Assembly: GCA_951812925.1 (NCBI GenBank)
Contig: OX638371.1
Coordinates: forward strand, 36,678,101 to 36,742,100
Source of the DNA: Calliopum simillimum
Taxonomy: Eukaryota; Arthropoda; Insecta; Diptera; Lauxaniidae
DNA length: 64,000 nt
Direction: 5' to 3'
The notes under the pieces are model-generated. The model was not told the origin of the DNA and searched no databases. It saw nothing but the letters and a program-made list of their open reading frames with translations. Both the position numbers and the translations under genes were made by a program. Shown here piece after piece: positions 1 to 10,700 of the stretch (within the stretch, counting starts at the first letter, position 1; every line of letters starts with the position of its first letter).

Positions 1-2
1 TC

Positions 3-334
3 CCGCGTACGCGAAAACTCCTCTCTCTCTCTCAATTTACTCAATTAGCGTACGCGAAATCCAGTGAAGTTTTTTCCCCCGGGACGCATCTTCGTTACAA
101 CAGTAATTTTACATAAAAGTAGGGGTAAGTGGGCGGCCTGCGGCCGCAGCTCAGGATTTAAACCCGTCAGACATCCAACACCGGCTTCGCGGCGGCCTTC
201 GGCCGCGGATCAGTACATAAATTAATCAAGTTCCCCGGGGGAAAAAACTTCACTGGATTTCGCGTACGCTAATTGAGTTTCGCGTACGCTAATTGAGTAA
301 ATTGAGAGAGAGAGAGGAGTTTTCGCGTACGCGG
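3..334. repeat. GC-rich foldback / MITE-like inverted repeat
   Basis: Two inverted arms, about 3-85 and 232-334, share the palindromic tip CGCGTACGCG, a CT/GA run and a CCCCCGGG block. The right arm holds a tandem 20-bp duplication (TTCGCGTACGCTAATTGAGT) absent from the left arm. The centre contains short GC hairpins such as GCGGCCTTCGGCCGC, very unlike the AT-rich surroundings. No ORF is present. It is probably a non-autonomous foldback element. The left end lies at the window edge, so a target duplication cannot be tested. Confidence 0.75.
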
Positions 335-699
335 AACGCCCCGTATAGACATTTCCTTATAAAAATTACGCACTGCAAAAAAAAATATGGAAGCCCCGAA
401 ATCATAGCTGATCAGCTTCTCGAAATATCGAGAAAATACATTTAAAAATCCATTTAAAAAAAACCGAAAAAAAATATAACAAATAAAATAATCATTCTTG
501 ATGTTTTTACAATGCTGAGTTCGAGTCTAGCCTCAGAATCACTCTATTTCTTATGATTTTTGAGATATTCCAACTTAAAAATGCAAAAAACTTTTATATA
601 ACTAGTAAACAGTACATGAAATTCGATAAAGTAATTGAAAGTTCTAACTGATTTCTTTCAAACCCAATTTATTTCTTTGAAATCAAAAAATTCTACATT
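335..699. other. AT-rich stretch, nothing recognised
   Basis: AT-rich sequence with short A and T runs. I see no ORF, RNA gene or repeat end here. Confidence 0.5.
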
Positions 700-1078
700 T
701 TTATTGAGTTCCTAATCATGTTGAACACACTTTCCGGAAACCACACAGCGAAGTTTGTCGCCAGGCCCTTGAGTGGAATCCACAAGGCAGTGGACGACGT
801 GGTAAACCCAAAACCAACTGGAAAAGGTCGTTGGAAAAGGAAATCCAAGAATCGGGAAAATCGGAGTAAGAGATCAAAGTCATAGCAAGGGATCGTGACA
901 AATGGAGAGATTTCATATTGGCCCTATGCTGCTCCTAGGAGTTAAAGGAGAATACATACATACAATCATGTTGAACGTGTTGATTATATGGCCAAAGAAG
1001 CTATATTGAATCGCGCACCTATTGATTTAAGATTTACTACTAAAGATGCTATCAAAATAATCGCTAAGGGCTAGTTTA
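700..1078 (+). pseudogene. I-type LINE ORF2 relic (RNase H region), split by an RTE insertion
   Basis: If the RTE piece at 727-963 and one copy of its target duplication are removed, the plus strand reads NHVERVDYMAKEAILNRA and continues to about 1075. This resembles the part of a LINE RNase H domain after the WxPxHxGIxGNE motif (compare GNEFVDRVASE in the intact LINE at 56.5-60.1 kb). The GIxGN residues are missing and a stop codon lies just upstream, so it is a dead fragment. The identification rests on a short stretch and is tentative. Confidence 0.4.
727..963 (+). mobile_element. 5'-truncated RTE-type LINE 3' end with 13-bp target duplication
   Basis: The plus strand encodes the end of an RTE-like ORF, with GKPKTNWKRS followed by IARDRDKWRDFILAL. 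It then has a short 3' tail ending in ATACATACATAC. The piece is flanked by the direct repeat AATCATGTTGAAC (714-726 and 964-976), a 13-bp target duplication typical of target-primed reverse transcription. The coding part has an internal stop and only about 240 bp remain, so this copy is dead on arrival. Confidence 0.75.
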
Positions 1079-1080
1079 CA

Positions 1081-2436
1081 TGTATGTATGTATGTACAAT
1101 ATGTATTCTTCTTTAACTCCTAGGAGGAGTATAGGGCCAATATGAAATCTCTCCATTTGTCACGATCCCTTGCTATGACTTTGATCTCTTACTCCGATTT
1201 TCCCGATTCTTGGATTTCCTTTTCCATCGACCTTTTCCAGTTGGTTTTGGGTTTACCACGTCCTCCACTGCCTTGTGGATTCCACTCAAGGGCCTGGCGA
1301 CAAACTTCGCTGTGTGGTTTCCGGAGAGTGTGACCAATCCATCCCTATTTGCGCAGCTTGATCTCGTTTGCTATAGCCTTCTGTTTGCATTTTTGATGTA
1401 GCTCGACATTTGATACAGGGTGGCTGATTCGAAGTGTTACCAATTCAAAAGACTATATTTTAAGTTTCCATGCACAAATTTTATTGATCAAAAGCTATAA
1501 TTGTTGGGAAATGTTCAAATTTTAAGAATCTACTTAAGATTTTCGATATGGCCACTTTTGGCCTTAACTATGGCCCGTAGACGGTCGAAGAACGAGTCGC
1601 ATGCTGCACGAATTTGATTTTGTGGAAGTTTGCGCCATTCTCGTTGAAGGGCCACTTTTAGCGCATCAACGCTCTGGTATTTTTAAGTCAAGACCTTCCT
1701 GTCCAACATACCCCAGATTGAGAAATCCAGCGGATTCGCATCAGGCGAATTTGAGAGCCATTGTTGAGCAGAAATGAAGCTAGGAACGTTTTTTTCTAAC
1801 CATTCTTGATTCACACGAGATTTGTGTGACGGTGCCGAGTCTTGTTGGAATGTCCATGGCTTGCGACCGAAATGTTTGCGTGCCCACGGTAGTAAAGCAC
1901 CCTCCAACACTGATTCACGATACACCTGGGCGTTTACTTTGACGCCAGCGGCCAAAAAAACGAGTGGTGAGCGCCCACCAAACCTTTAGTATACGCCTTA
2001 AGCATTTGTTGACGAATACTTGCAGCTTCTTCGTAAGTTGTTCAGTAACAAGCCATGTTTCGCACCCATATAACAAAACCGATTTCACATTCGAATCAAA
2101 AATGCGTACTCTCGTTTTGGTGGATATAACGGATGAAGACCATATTTTGTTCAGTTGAGCAAACGCGCCTTTTGCTTTTGCTATTCTGATTTAATATCCT
2201 CTTTTGCTCCACCATCCATGGAGATAATGCTGCCTAAATACGTGAAGCTATCGACGTTTTCGATGTCATCAGTGCCTGCTCTAAATGTGATGTCATTCCG
2301 GTTTGCCTTTAGCTTCATGCTTTTAGTCTTGGATACGTTGATTTTCAGGCCGGCCTTTTGTGATTCCAAGACAAGGTCTTCAATTTTGTTTTGCATATCT
2401 GAATGTTTGGACGATAAGAGGCAGATGTCGTCAGTT
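1081..2436 (-). mobile_element. RTE-type LINE relic, interrupted by a mariner element
   Basis: On the minus strand the region 2436-1986 encodes the end of a reverse transcriptase. A degenerate DDICLLSS catalytic box sits next to 2436, followed by GLKINVSKTKSMKL, the FTYLGSIIS motif and KSVLLYGCETW. The same protein resumes at about 1410 (IKLRKWGWIGHTLRK) and runs to IARDRDKWRDFILAL. The 3' tail is TACA repeats at 1081-1096. The break between the halves is a mariner fragment (1416-1985). The 3' end matches the plus-strand copy at 727-963, giving an inverted pair. The 5' side ends at the (Y)ADD box where a MITE (2441-2853) begins. Non-functional. Confidence 0.8.
1416..1985 (-). mobile_element. 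Tc1/mariner (maT-like, DD37D) transposase fragment
   Basis: The minus strand encodes the C-terminal half of a mariner transposase: AAGVKVNAQVYRE, the QQDSAPSH motif with the second catalytic aspartate, and SPDANPLDFSIWG with the third. I count 37 residues between these aspartates, the spacing of the maT group. The protein continues, after a frame break near 1683, to IRAACDSFFDRLRAIVKAKSGHIE. The terminal repeat CAGGGTGGCTGATTCGAAG begins at 1416 right after a TA dinucleotide. The 5' half with the first aspartate is missing, so the element is inactive. It lies inside an RTE LINE relic. Confidence 0.85.
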
Positions 2437-2440
2437 TACA

Positions 2441-2853
2441 TAGACATTCATAATCAAAATAATCATGTATTTTTTATGATTAAAACTGTATTTTGTTCAC
2501 ATTCATGTGATTTTAGATTTCTAATACTATTTTTCTACATTTTTAATGCTATTTATTTTAATACTTTTTTGTGTTATTTTTTCATGCGACAAATTTGTAT
2601 CAAACTGTGAGTTTATTTTGTTTGGTCTCTCAAGTTTTGTTGGTACTGATTCAAAGATTGCTATTAACCACTTATTTATACATCTCGTAGATTTCTTCAC
2701 GAAAACTGTATTATTTTACTCCCAAAAGGAACAAATTGTGAAACATTTTACAACACAACTCTGTTTGATTTCGTGAAATGGCATCGTTTGCTTCTTCATT
2801 TCATGATTAAAGTAATCACCAAATATATGATTATTTAGATTATGATTGTCTTA
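2441..2853. mobile_element. AT-rich MITE-like dispersed repeat
   Basis: The ends are imperfect inverted repeats: TAGACATTCATAATC at the left, and its inverse ending TGTCTTA at the right. The interior (CGTAGATTTCTTCACGAAAA, then ACACAACTCTG) recurs inside the 7SL palindrome at about 16004-16457 and its mirror copies, so this is a dispersed family. No credible protein is encoded. It begins next to the catalytic DD box of the LINE relic at 1081-2436. Confidence 0.6.
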
Positions 2854-2993
2854 TGTCCTTATGCTCTGAGGAATGAATGAAATTCTGATTTTGTAGAAAT
2901 TTCCAGATCTAAAGGTACGTTTTTTATGGTATTTTCAATTATATTCCCAATAGATCATGGTATACTGGGTGTGCTCTTGATACCTGTAATATA

Positions 2994-3105
2994 AAGGTCA
3001 TTAATAGACACACCTATGAACGAAAATACCTTAATATAATTAATGTGGTTATTTCAAATATTTGCGAACTTTGTAATACAATTGAAGATTCACATCACTT
3101 ACTGC
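2994..3105 (+). pseudogene. I-type LINE ORF2 C-terminal relic
   Basis: The plus strand from 3003 reads NRHTYERKYLNIINV, continues SNICELCNTIEDSHHLL, then stops at a transposon boundary. This parallels the C-terminal zinc-finger region of the intact LINE (HTRCKDHLHRINIINSNVC, then CGDVQSTQHLLFHC). A hAT-type element begins at 3106. Short but with a good pattern match; dead. Confidence 0.5.
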
Positions 3106-4108
3106 CAGTGCTGTCGTTTTGAAAAGTTTGAGCGAAGTGAAATTTTGTAAAAAGTGAAGTGATGCGAAGTAAAATTCTGAAAAAGGGAAGTATTAGCGAA
3201 GTGAACACAAAAATCACAATTTTATTTATTCAATTCATTAATTTTTATGCTACACAAAACAAAATTTGAAAATATATTTTATTGTGAAAAAATAAATAAA
3301 AAATTTCTTAAGTCAAAAATTTACCGAAATATGGCCGGCCACTCGAACATGGAAATTTTGTTTATGCGGTCGAAGAAACGGTTTTACTCAAAACAATGCA
3401 TCTTACGAAAAAAGTGTATAAAGCAAAAAATGCTTAGAATAATCCAAGAAATACGTGTGAATTTTTTTCAGAATTTTTTGGAACTTTTTTAATTTTTTTT
3501 TTTGTGACCAATTTTTTAAAAATTATAAAATGTACCCAAAAATTAAACGTATTCTTTGAATGATTCTAAGTATTTTAGGTATTATACACTTTTCTCGTAA
3601 GACGCTTTTTTATTGAGTAAAAAACATTTTTCCGACCACTTAAAAAAAAATTAAATGTTCGAGTAGCCATATTTCGGCTAATTTTTCACCTAAAAATTTT
3701 ATAATGAAGCGCTATAAAGGAAATTTTATCTACTTTTATGATATTCTGCTATATCTTTACCTATCTCTGACCCTAAAACAGTTATAGACAAAAGAGTAAA
3801 AAACACAAGAATTCGAAATTTTTGCTTTCTTTTTTTGGTCTATAAACTATTTCGATGGCAAATTTAATTCTCTACAAAAAGTTTCCTGGGAAGTATATCG
3901 AAATTTTGCTTTGTTCGCTTTGAAAAACTTCGGCTTCGGGCTTACAAAAAAGTATGTTTCTGAGCTCTCTTAAAAAGAATAGACAAATTTTAAGGCAGAT
4001 TTTGTATTCAAAAAAAAAGTGAAGTGATTTTATGAAAGGGGAAGTGGCGAAGTGTTTTCGATAAAAAAGGAGCAAAACACTTCAATTGAAGTGTCAGCGA
4101 CAGCACTG
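3106..4108. mobile_element. Non-autonomous hAT-type element with 8-bp target duplication
   Basis: The termini are CAGTGCTGTCG and its inverse CGACAGCACTG. They are flanked on both sides by CTTACTGC (3098-3105 and 4109-4116), the 8-bp target duplication expected of hAT transposons. Subterminal regions carry reiterated GAAGTG motifs (AAGTGAAGTG, GCGAAGTG). There is no transposase ORF, so it would have to be mobilised in trans. It inserted exactly at the left edge of the CTGCC-type MITE (4113-7244). Confidence 0.85.
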
Positions 4109-4226
4109 CTTACTGCCATACCTAAATTGCAGCGTCCGGCGTTGCGTTATTAAACGTTTCACAAAAGCGTCAAGCGCCATACCGAAATAAAGAGCGTTGC
4201 GTTGAAGTCATTTGATTGTCAGAATC

Positions 4227-7046
4227 TTCTTCTTCTTAAGTTATGCTGTCAATCTGACAGCACAGTTGACTGGCGAGAAAAGGCTACTACAAACTCGAAG
4301 TTTTTAGCGTAGCCTTTAGCGTAATGTATGATACGATACAATTAAACTGTATCTGTGTTTGAAATCCTAATTTTGAAGCGATATTAAGATTTCTAATCTT
4401 TTAAATCTTAATTAAAATTTTTATTTTTTTTTTTTTTTTCTGTTTTTTTCTTTATCATAGCTTTCTTTTTACGATTTTTTTCTTTTTTTCGATATTTTAA
4501 TTTTTTTACCGACTTTTTTGTTTCTTTTTTTTCAAAAACGTTATAAAGGTAACAAAAGTAACAAAAAATTTATATAAGAATTAACATGAGAACTTATATA
4601 AGAATTAACATGAGAACTTATATAAGAACTATGATATACATAGAATACAACATATATACCATACAATATATACCAACAAAAAATAAAAAGGACTTAACCT
4701 AAAGATTGCTGATTTGCAAACTTGCGATATCTTTCAGATATCAATTTCACATTTCGTAAAAAACTGAAAAATTGACCTAAAAATGTCAATATTACCTAAT
4801 TTCAGCAGATCCGTTAAGCTGCGAGACGTTATTTCAGCACCGTGCATTGTGCTAAAAAGTTGTGTTCTATGGGCATTATCCAAATTAGGGCAATGAAACA
4901 AAAGATGTTCAGAAGTTTGAACTGCGCCACAAGTACAGACTTCAGACTATATTATATTGATTTTATAAAGATGACTTTTACACCAAGTGTGGTTAAACTT
5001 AAGCCTGTTTATCATTGTGACAAATTTCCGAGGCAAATTTATACTACTAAGCCAAGCAGATTTGTTAACAAGAGAGGCTATTTGAAATAAATGCCGCCCA
5101 AATTCCGAATCATTCCAACGAGATTGCCATTTGTTGAATTCTACCTGCTTATGAACAGGTCTAACATCAGTGAAGTTAACAGGAAGACGTTCAACACTCC
5201 GAGTGAACAAATGACCCGACGCAACCTGGTCCACATAATCATTTCCTTCAATTCCCATATGACTAGGAATCCAAAGAAAATGAATCTGCACACCCTTATT
5301 CCTAAGCTCCAACAAAAGAGATTTGATCTGAAAAATATATGGATGAGTTTCATTTCTACAATACCCAGATATAGCCATTAATGCAGATTTACTGTCTGAG
5401 ATAATAAGAAATTTACGCGTATCTTGTACCGAAACCAGTTTAATAGCCTCAAAAATTGCTAACTGCCATACCTAAATTGGAGCGTCAGGCGTTGCGTTAT
5501 TTAACGTTACACAAAAGCGTCAAGCGCTATACCGAAATAAAGAGCGTTGCGTTGAAGTCATTCGTTTGTCAAAATCATATTCTTCTTCTTCAAAATCATA
5601 TTGTTATTTCTTTTTTTACTTTTCTACAGCTAACTTCACTCCATAACGCTTTGTCAAAATTGGAAATTCGAATAGCTCAGCGTTGAGCGTTGGCAATTTC
5701 GGTATGCGCCATACAAATTGTATGTGCATGAGAAATTTTTGACAGTAAAATAACGCTGACGCTCCAATTTAGGTAAGGCAGTATCGCTTCAGCTGAATAA
5801 ATAGATGCAATTGGGTTTGAGGAAAAAAATTGCCTCGATGTCTATATCAGGCATCCAAATTCCACTACCAACCGAATCAGAACTTTTTGAACCATCTGTA
5901 AAGACTTTTCTAACATTTTTTTTTCGAGCAATAAATCTGTTGAATTTTTCTTTGACTTCATCTATTGACGCCGTTGCCTTAGAAACCGGGAGAAAATTCA
6001 CCACAGGTTTAAACAACAAAGCCTCAAAAGGAACCGTAAAAAAAGGGTGAGCATTGTGAGGAATAAATTCCACCTTTTGCATTTTCTCTGAAAATTTTTT
6101 AAAAAAGAAGGAACATTTGAAAATTCAAGAATTTGAAATATAAAAGACCTAGCAGGATGACTATCAATTGAACATATTTTGTTTATGACGCCCTCTGTTA
6201 AAAATGCTAAACGCTCCGGAAGTGGCATAACATTAGCCATTTGTTCCAAACCAAGAGTGTGCGTGGAAATCATAGCACCAACTGAAATACGCAATGCTTT
6301 CCACTGAATACGTTGCAATTTCAGAAAATCCTTTTTAGAACAATCCAACAGCAGAGGAGCCATATATTCCAGCTTAGGCCTTATCAATCCAATGTACAGA
6401 CGAATCATGCAATGAGGATCGGAGCCCCAAGATACATCACACAAAGAACGTAAAACATTAATATAGTGAAAGCAGTTCTTCACTAGCCGATCAACATGAT
6501 GCCTCAACAGCAGATGCTTATGAAAAGTGAACCCAAGAAAGTTGAAGGTGTCAACAAATTCTATGTCATTGGAGCCAATATGCAGGGGCAAAGTGTTATG
6601 CAAATTTTTAGTCCTTTTAGTAAAAATCATTGCCTTAGTTTTCGAAATAGACAACTCCAACTGTAATTGTGAAAGACGACCCACAATGGCAGAAAGAGCA
6701 GTTTGAACCTTGGCCCTTGCTAGAGACACATCAGAATGAGAACAAAAAATTACGATGTCATCAGCATATCCCAAGACGTGCACGTCATCTATGATGTCAC
6801 CAAAAACTTCATCTATATACAAATTAAAGCATATAGGACTAAGAACACAGCCTTGGGGCACGCCAGTAAAGGTGTGCCTGTTTACATACCCGTCATCATT
6901 TTGAATGTATAAATCTTTAAATTGAAAGAGACAATAAATGAAATCGCAAAACTTGTTAGGAACACCTAATAGTTTTAGTCTAGCCCACTGGAGTTTTATA
7001 TTCACATTATCAAATGCTCCCTTGATATCAAGAAAGACAGCTACCA
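4227..7046 (-). mobile_element. 5'-truncated I-type LINE copy (RT to 3' end), degraded
   Basis: Minus strand. The copy starts inside the RT domain at AVFLDIKGAFDN (about 7041). It continues through GVPQGCVLSP, the catalytic GYADDIVIF, the RNase H motifs FTDGSK and WIPSHMGIEGNDYVD, and the C-terminal zinc finger. A 3' UTR with long T runs on the plus strand (4400-4540) follows. The tail is (AAG)n at 4239-4227, preceded by two hairpins (4244-4262 and 4279-4317). A 13-bp target duplication GATTGTCAGAATC flanks it. The reading frame is broken by frameshifts, stops and a MITE at 5463-5781. The protein is a close relative of the intact element at 54.9-60.8 kb but is not a recent copy. Confidence 0.88.
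5463..5781. mobile_element. CTGCC-type MITE, full length, inside a LINE relic
   Basis: Inverted termini CTGCCATACCTAAATTGGAG and its inverse (ending AATTTAGGTAAGGCAG) bound 319 bp with GC-containing subterminal motifs (GCGTTGCG, AGCGTTGAGC). It interrupts the RNase H region of the LINE at 4227-7046 between the AEA and IVEAI parts of the motif. Other copies: 4113-7244 (split), 24199-24391 (internally deleted) and 48597-48894. Confidence 0.88.
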
Positions 7047-7244
7047 GATTGTCAGAATCATATTGTTTTCTTTTTTACGTTTCTGCAGCTAACATCACTC
7101 CATAACGCTTTGTCAAAATTGGAAATTCGAATAGCTGAGCGTTGAGCGTATTTGAGCAATTTCGGTATGCGCCATATAAATTGTATGTACATGAGAAATT
7201 TTTGACAGTAAAATTACGCTAACGCTCCAATTTAGGTATGGCTG

Positions 7245-7736
7245 TATATCTTTCATTTCCACTGGAAAGGGGGTATGGACTACTGATCAGTTTTGCTCAA
7301 ATTTCTCTTGAATTTCTCTTGCTTGCGTGTGTGGCCGGTATTTTTCGTCAGTCATCAGTCAACCACAAAATGGGTTGTAGTTGAGTGACAGTCAGCAGAC
7401 ATATTTGACTGACGAACATGATCGCTACACATACGATTCAGGTAAGATAGTTGCGCAACTCTTTTGTCTGCCGTGTTTCAAGGCTGTTTACAGTTTACGA
7501 GCAGTTCGAAGCATATACGCAAATACCCTTAATTCGTATTCGAATTATTTTAAAATAAGTGAGCTTTTTATTGTGCATCCCTGCTTTTATTGCAAATATT
7601 TATAGAATATGACTGACGTTTTATTTTGCGTATCTTATTCAAAATCAAAACAAAGCAAACCACGCAATAAGTTTTCGTGAATTTACTAAATTTCTTAAAT
7701 TACTACGTTTTTTTTTTATCTTTAAAAAAATAAAAT
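7245..7736 (+). promoter_or_regulatory. Upstream region of CHMP7 (5' UTR and promoter not resolved)
   Basis: Non-repetitive sequence between the MITE and the CHMP7 start codon. It should contain the CHMP7 promoter and 5' UTR because no other gene start is near. I see no clear TATA box or initiator, so no element is pinpointed. Confidence 0.3.
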
Positions 7737-10700
7737 ATGGCTGAGTATAACAGGACACCCAAAAAAGCGGGTCTTACAAATGGAAATGTCAGCATTGCGC
7801 ATAATAATGAAACACTGTTGCATGATTTTCCATATCCTTCTTGCTGGAACAACGACCGACAAATGGATGAGCTGATGGGTGCTTTTCGTTTGCGTTCCCT
7901 GAATCCACAGGGTTACGACACCCAAATGCAATTCTGGCAGGATATGATTAGCAGCTACTGCGAATTCAAGCGCAGTGCTAGTTTTAACAAACGTGAAGTG
8001 CAGCTGGCATTTGTAAGGAAAGAACGTTTACCTTATGGATTGGATACTGTCATTGCGGAAATGTTAAAGACAAAACAAATACGCATACGTACAGAATATG
8101 AGTATGATCCAGAAAACACCTGGACAGGGTGGGCAATTAATAGTTTTGTTAAGAAACCATTGTGGTGGGGTTTGAGAAAAATTCCCATAGTTGGTGGTGC
8201 TGAACAAGATGCAAGCAAAACTGTCTATGTGCATATAGCAGTTATGAAGGTAATTTAAACAATCACTTAATTGAGTAGGCCTAAGAAAACATTCTTTAGC
8301 TTGGTTTTCGTACAATAAAGTGAGAATTAATATTTAATTAAAGAGCGTTTACACATAGGTACATATTATGCTTCCAAGTTTTATGCAAGGCTAAAAACAT
8401 ACTTATGCCATCAATTCCACACCATTAAGTAAACTTTCTGTGAAACAGAACCAAACTTTATGGACTTATTTTTTTCTTTCAAAAACCCAATTTGATAATA
8501 AACTTGGTAACGCAAAGGCACCACTTACCGACCACTTTTCAGTACGTTTAATTGAATCTGTCAGAAGATATTGAAAAAAAAATATGTAATTTCATTAAAC
8601 TTTGCATATTTGTTATTACATATGTTTACTGCGGAAAAAGATATATAGTAATAATTAAAATCATAATTTTCATTTTTAAATTTGTTTTTTAAAATACAGA
8701 CTCAATAAAACGCAAGATGCACCATTTTCCGTCCGGCCGGTGATGACTTTCCCTGATTCCGTCCATATAGGCACCTGATTCCGACCAATAAGAAAAATTT
8801 ACTTTTATTATCTTAAAAAGAAGTAAATTTGCTTAAAAGAAAGAATTATAATTTACTTTTATTATCTTAAAAAGGAGTAAATTTGCTTAAAAGAAAGAAT
8901 TATAATTTTTTAAATTATGTTTATTATCAACACAAAATTATGATTAAATTAACGGATTTAAACAAAAATATTTAAATTTTAAATATTTGGAAGCAAATAT
9001 GGTCGGAATATGGAACACAGGAAATTTTTAAAATTTTAACGCACCCACATTCCGACCGCTTCTGCTTTATTTATCAGGAAAAAAAGCTTAAATTGCATAA
9101 GTTTCAAGTTAAATTGTGGCAAATCTGATTAATTTAAAGTAGGACATATACAGGTCCCCCAACGTTGAATTTCATATACATTAAAAATCTAGTAAAAATC
9201 ATACATCTTTATTTAAATTAAACACTAAAACTATGTTTTTTCACGAAGTGTAAAAATCCTGTGTCCGACCAAATGGTTGGAATATGGAACGCAGGAACTT
9301 TTTACGTCCCCACATTCCGACCGCTTTTATTTGTCTCATAAATCTATTTAATTAATTCAAGAAGCAATAATAACTTTATAATTACAATAAAAACTTATGT
9401 ATTCCTATAACATAATACTGAAATAGTAACTATTCAGTTTATTTTCGCCAAAATCTGAATATCTTTGCAACTCCTCTCTTAACTTTTTTCTTCCAAAAAA
9501 AATCGCCGAACCGCACTGTTCTGGTGTTTTTATTTAATTAAGACATAATCCATTATTGTTTAAAAATAATTTTTTGACAATTAATGAATGAATATTGAAC
9601 GAATGATAAAATTTCACTTTTGTAACGTTTGCGTGGGAAATGGAAGCACTTTTATGGAGTTTTTCAAAATGGACGGATACAGGAAGCCGGTCGGTAACTG
9701 GTGCCTTTACGTTACTTAAATAAAGTAAGGTATAAGCAATAAGAATCAGTAAAAATGTGCGCTGACGTAACAAATGTTAAGAATTTGGTTGCCCCGCAGT
9801 ATCTCGAATCACAATTTTCATTCGGTTGGAAAGGATGTTATTATCTTCTATTCATCCCTTCCTAGATTAAGTTTGGGTTAGATTTGAATAGGCTGTCCAG
9901 TGAGCAAAAAGTTTACTGACGCACTTAGCCCAGACATAAATTTAATAAAACCCATGGAGCGTTATGAAGAGAAAGATCCAAAACAATATTGCTCGGAATG
10001 ATAGAAAATTATATGTCAAAAAAAAAAAAAAAAAAAAGTAGTAGCAAGGCCTTATCCTGATGTTTTCGATCACAATTATTTTGAGAATAAAAATTTCTAA
10101 TAACTAAGCACTATACTCAACACAAATCTTGGCCGAGTCCACCTCGTCAGAAGCATCAGCTACTCTAGATCGATTTGGTCTCGCATTTACCACAAGATTT
10201 TGAACACCCGTAACAATGCTATTTTCATTGAAAAAATTTGGATTAGCAACACACCATGTCTCTTTTAAACCTACCCGGTGGCGTTTTTGAGCGACAACAT
10301 CCATTATGATATTGTCATCGATGAATCATCAAGAAAATAACATGAACATAGGGCTCTGCAAATGAAATTTTCCGAAATGGTTTTTTCATCGATGACTCAT
10401 AGTGGGGATGTCAGGAAGTTAGTATTCTCTGTCGGACAATATCATTTAAATGTCTCTGAACTTCTGAAATGTTCCGAATCGGTGAAATTGTCTGTTAAAA
10501 GCCGATAACAAGTGTATGGCTGCATGACATTGTCTGTTACATGTCGCCATCAACGAGTAAAAGTCACGGATACAGACGATTGTTATTTTTGTTGTCAGTT
10601 TGTCAAGCGAATTGAAATAAATAAATACAAATTTCGTGTCTTCCTATGAAATGTGATTAATTTTAATTAAAAAGATATATTTTATAACTGTTTATTTGAT

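Larger units (their letters stand above)
4113..7244. mobile_element. CTGCC-type MITE split by a LINE insertion
   Basis: The left half (4113-4226) begins CTGCCATACCTAAATTG. The right half (7047-7244) ends CTCCAATTTAGGTATGGCTG. Together they equal the intact MITE copies at 5463-5781 and 48597-48894. The halves are separated by a minus-strand LINE, and GATTGTCAGAATC is repeated at the break (4214-4226 and 7047-7059). Confidence 0.8.

Noticed and set aside
2155..2610. 151-codon plus-strand ORF
   Set aside because: It is the antisense shadow of the RTE reverse-transcriptase relic plus MITE sequence.
10104..10304. 66-codon minus-strand ORF in CHMP7 intron 1
   Set aside because: It crosses the left end of a transposon and I recognise no family in it. 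It could be a pseudogene scrap, but there is no positive evidence.
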